A stretch of 64,000 nt of DNA from Pseudomonas oleovorans subsp. oleovorans (GTDB lineage Bacteria > Pseudomonadota > Gammaproteobacteria > Pseudomonadales > Pseudomonadaceae), in contig NZ_NIUB01000021.1 in NCBI RefSeq assembly GCF_002197815.1, forward strand, positions 29,333 through 93,332, written 5' to 3'. The position numbers were made by a program, and so were the translations under genes. The notes beneath the pieces were generated by a model. The model was not told where the DNA came from. It did not search any database and was given only the letters and a program-made list of their open reading frames with translations. How positions within the stretch are numbered: position 1 is the stretch's first letter; the number at the start of each line of letters is the position of its first letter. This document shows, piece after piece, positions 63,485-64,000 of this stretch.

Positions 63485-63907
63485 ATGAAACTACTGGTAG
63501 CTGAAGACGAACCCAAAACCGGTACGTACCTCCAGCAAGGTCTCACCGAGGCTGGGTTCAATGTCGACCGGGTTATGACCGGTACAGATGCCCTTCAGCA
63601 TGCACTTAGCGAAGCCTATGACCTGCTAATTCTGGATGTAATGATGCCTGGGCTGGACGGTTGGGAAGTGCTGCGCATGTTGCGCGCAGCAGGAAAAGAC
63701 GTCCCCGTACTGTTCTTGACGGCACGCGATGGTGTGGAAGACCGCGTTAAAGGGTTGGAGCTGGGTGCGGACGACTACCTGATCAAGCCATTTGCTTTCT
63801 CAGAGCTTCTGGCCAGGGTCAGAACGCTGTTGCGCAGAGGTAATGGTTCGCCGACGCAGACCACCATGAAAATGGCTCTGTCTGAGTTATCTGTTGCAGT
63901 GGTCTAA
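63485..63907 (+). pseudogene. copR: Copper response regulator CopR, cut after the receiver domain
   Basis: From ATG 63485: [28 protein letters not shown], phospho-acceptor Asp in [60 protein letters not shown]: a complete OmpR-type receiver. After [11 protein letters not shown] (about 63873) the sequence changes to LSELSVAVV and stops. The winged-helix DNA-binding domain of about 100 residues is missing. The change coincides with the start of a putative insertion sequence. A truncated CopR could not bind its box. Confidence 0.85.
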
Positions 63908-64000
63908 ACTGAATCGTGATCTTTCCCAGCATGAGGGATCTATCATGAAAGCGGTTCAGTTTTCGCGGTGGATGGCACAGCTCTCCAGCCTCAACCCAGA
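63874..64000 (+). mobile_element. Left end of a putative insertion sequence in copR
   Basis: The sequence from GGCTCTGTCTGAG (63874) onward no longer encodes CopR. About 70 bp later a new gene begins. GG-start ends and this layout would suit an IS1595-type element, with ATGAAAAT (63866-63873) as a possible target duplication, but the right end is outside the window. Confidence 0.55.
63945..64000 (+). CDS. Transposase-like gene, 5' end only
   Basis: ATG 63945 after GAGGGATCTATC, reading MKAVQFSRWMAQLSSLNP and continuing past the window edge. The short N terminus (helix with a QFxxWxxQL pattern) resembles the start of IS1595-family transposases, which begin with a similar helix. Too little is visible to be certain. 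Confidence 0.5.
   Translation, partial: MKAVQFSRWMAQLSSLNP

Overview
This is a high-GC gammaproteobacterial chromosome segment, almost certainly Pseudomonas sensu lato. The gene order crfX-cmpX-sigX-oprF-cobA-nitrate reductase-nirD-nirB-kinase-nasA matches the P. aeruginosa PA1774-PA1783 region, and ppsR/ppsA, an esterase, rraA and a CorA-like gene lie beside it. The proteins look like the mendocina/oleovorans or stutzeri side of the genus, but I cannot fix the species.

Layout. (1) 1-8.0 kb: a membrane transglutaminase-like gene (cut by the window edge), a periplasmic zinc protease, and a propionate (2-methylcitrate) operon: GntR regulator-prpB-prpC-acnD-prpF. (2) 8.0-17.2 kb: ppsR facing away from ppsA, esterase, rraA, CorA/ZntB transporter, and crfX-cmpX-sigX-oprF (envelope stress). 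(3) 17.2-32.5 kb: nitrate assimilation, all on the minus strand: cobA (siroheme), nitrate reductase, nirD, nirB, a phosphatase/kinase fusion, MFS transporter nasA and ABC transporter nrtA-nrtB-nrtC. The three transcription units nirB-, nasA- and nrtA- share one control layout: a GG-N10-GC sigma-54 promoter, then a two-hairpin leader with hexanucleotide loops of the NasT/ANTAR type, then a terminator. A thioesterase and a polysaccharide lyase gene destroyed by a MITE and by a frameshift sit among them. (4) 32.6-34.9 kb: small conserved genes, a crotonase and tRNA-Ser(GGA).

(5) 34.9-41.2 kb: a decayed junction downstream of the tRNA: an integrase fragment, an IS66 fragment and a frameshifted oprD, followed by a YkvI-like transporter with a GlxA/AraC regulator. 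(6) 41.1-64 kb: a copper-resistance island: 5'-truncated cusB, cusA, a PtrA/DUF2790 protein, an OprD porin, copA-small Met/His protein-copB-cytochrome c-DUF411, a bufferin operon (bufABC plus one unknown gene), copZ, a frameshifted copper ATPase, DUF2933 protein, two cupredoxins, another PtrA-type protein and copR. copR is cut by what looks like an insertion sequence running off the right edge. Seven copies of a 16-bp ATTAC-N6-GTAAG-like box precede the copper genes and probably mark the CopR regulon. A Gabija-like anti-phage pair (OLD/TOPRIM nuclease plus UvrD-like helicase) lies inside this island.

The left two thirds read as stable core genome. The right third has the mobile remnants, broken genes and resistance/defence cargo typical of a tRNA-associated accessory region.
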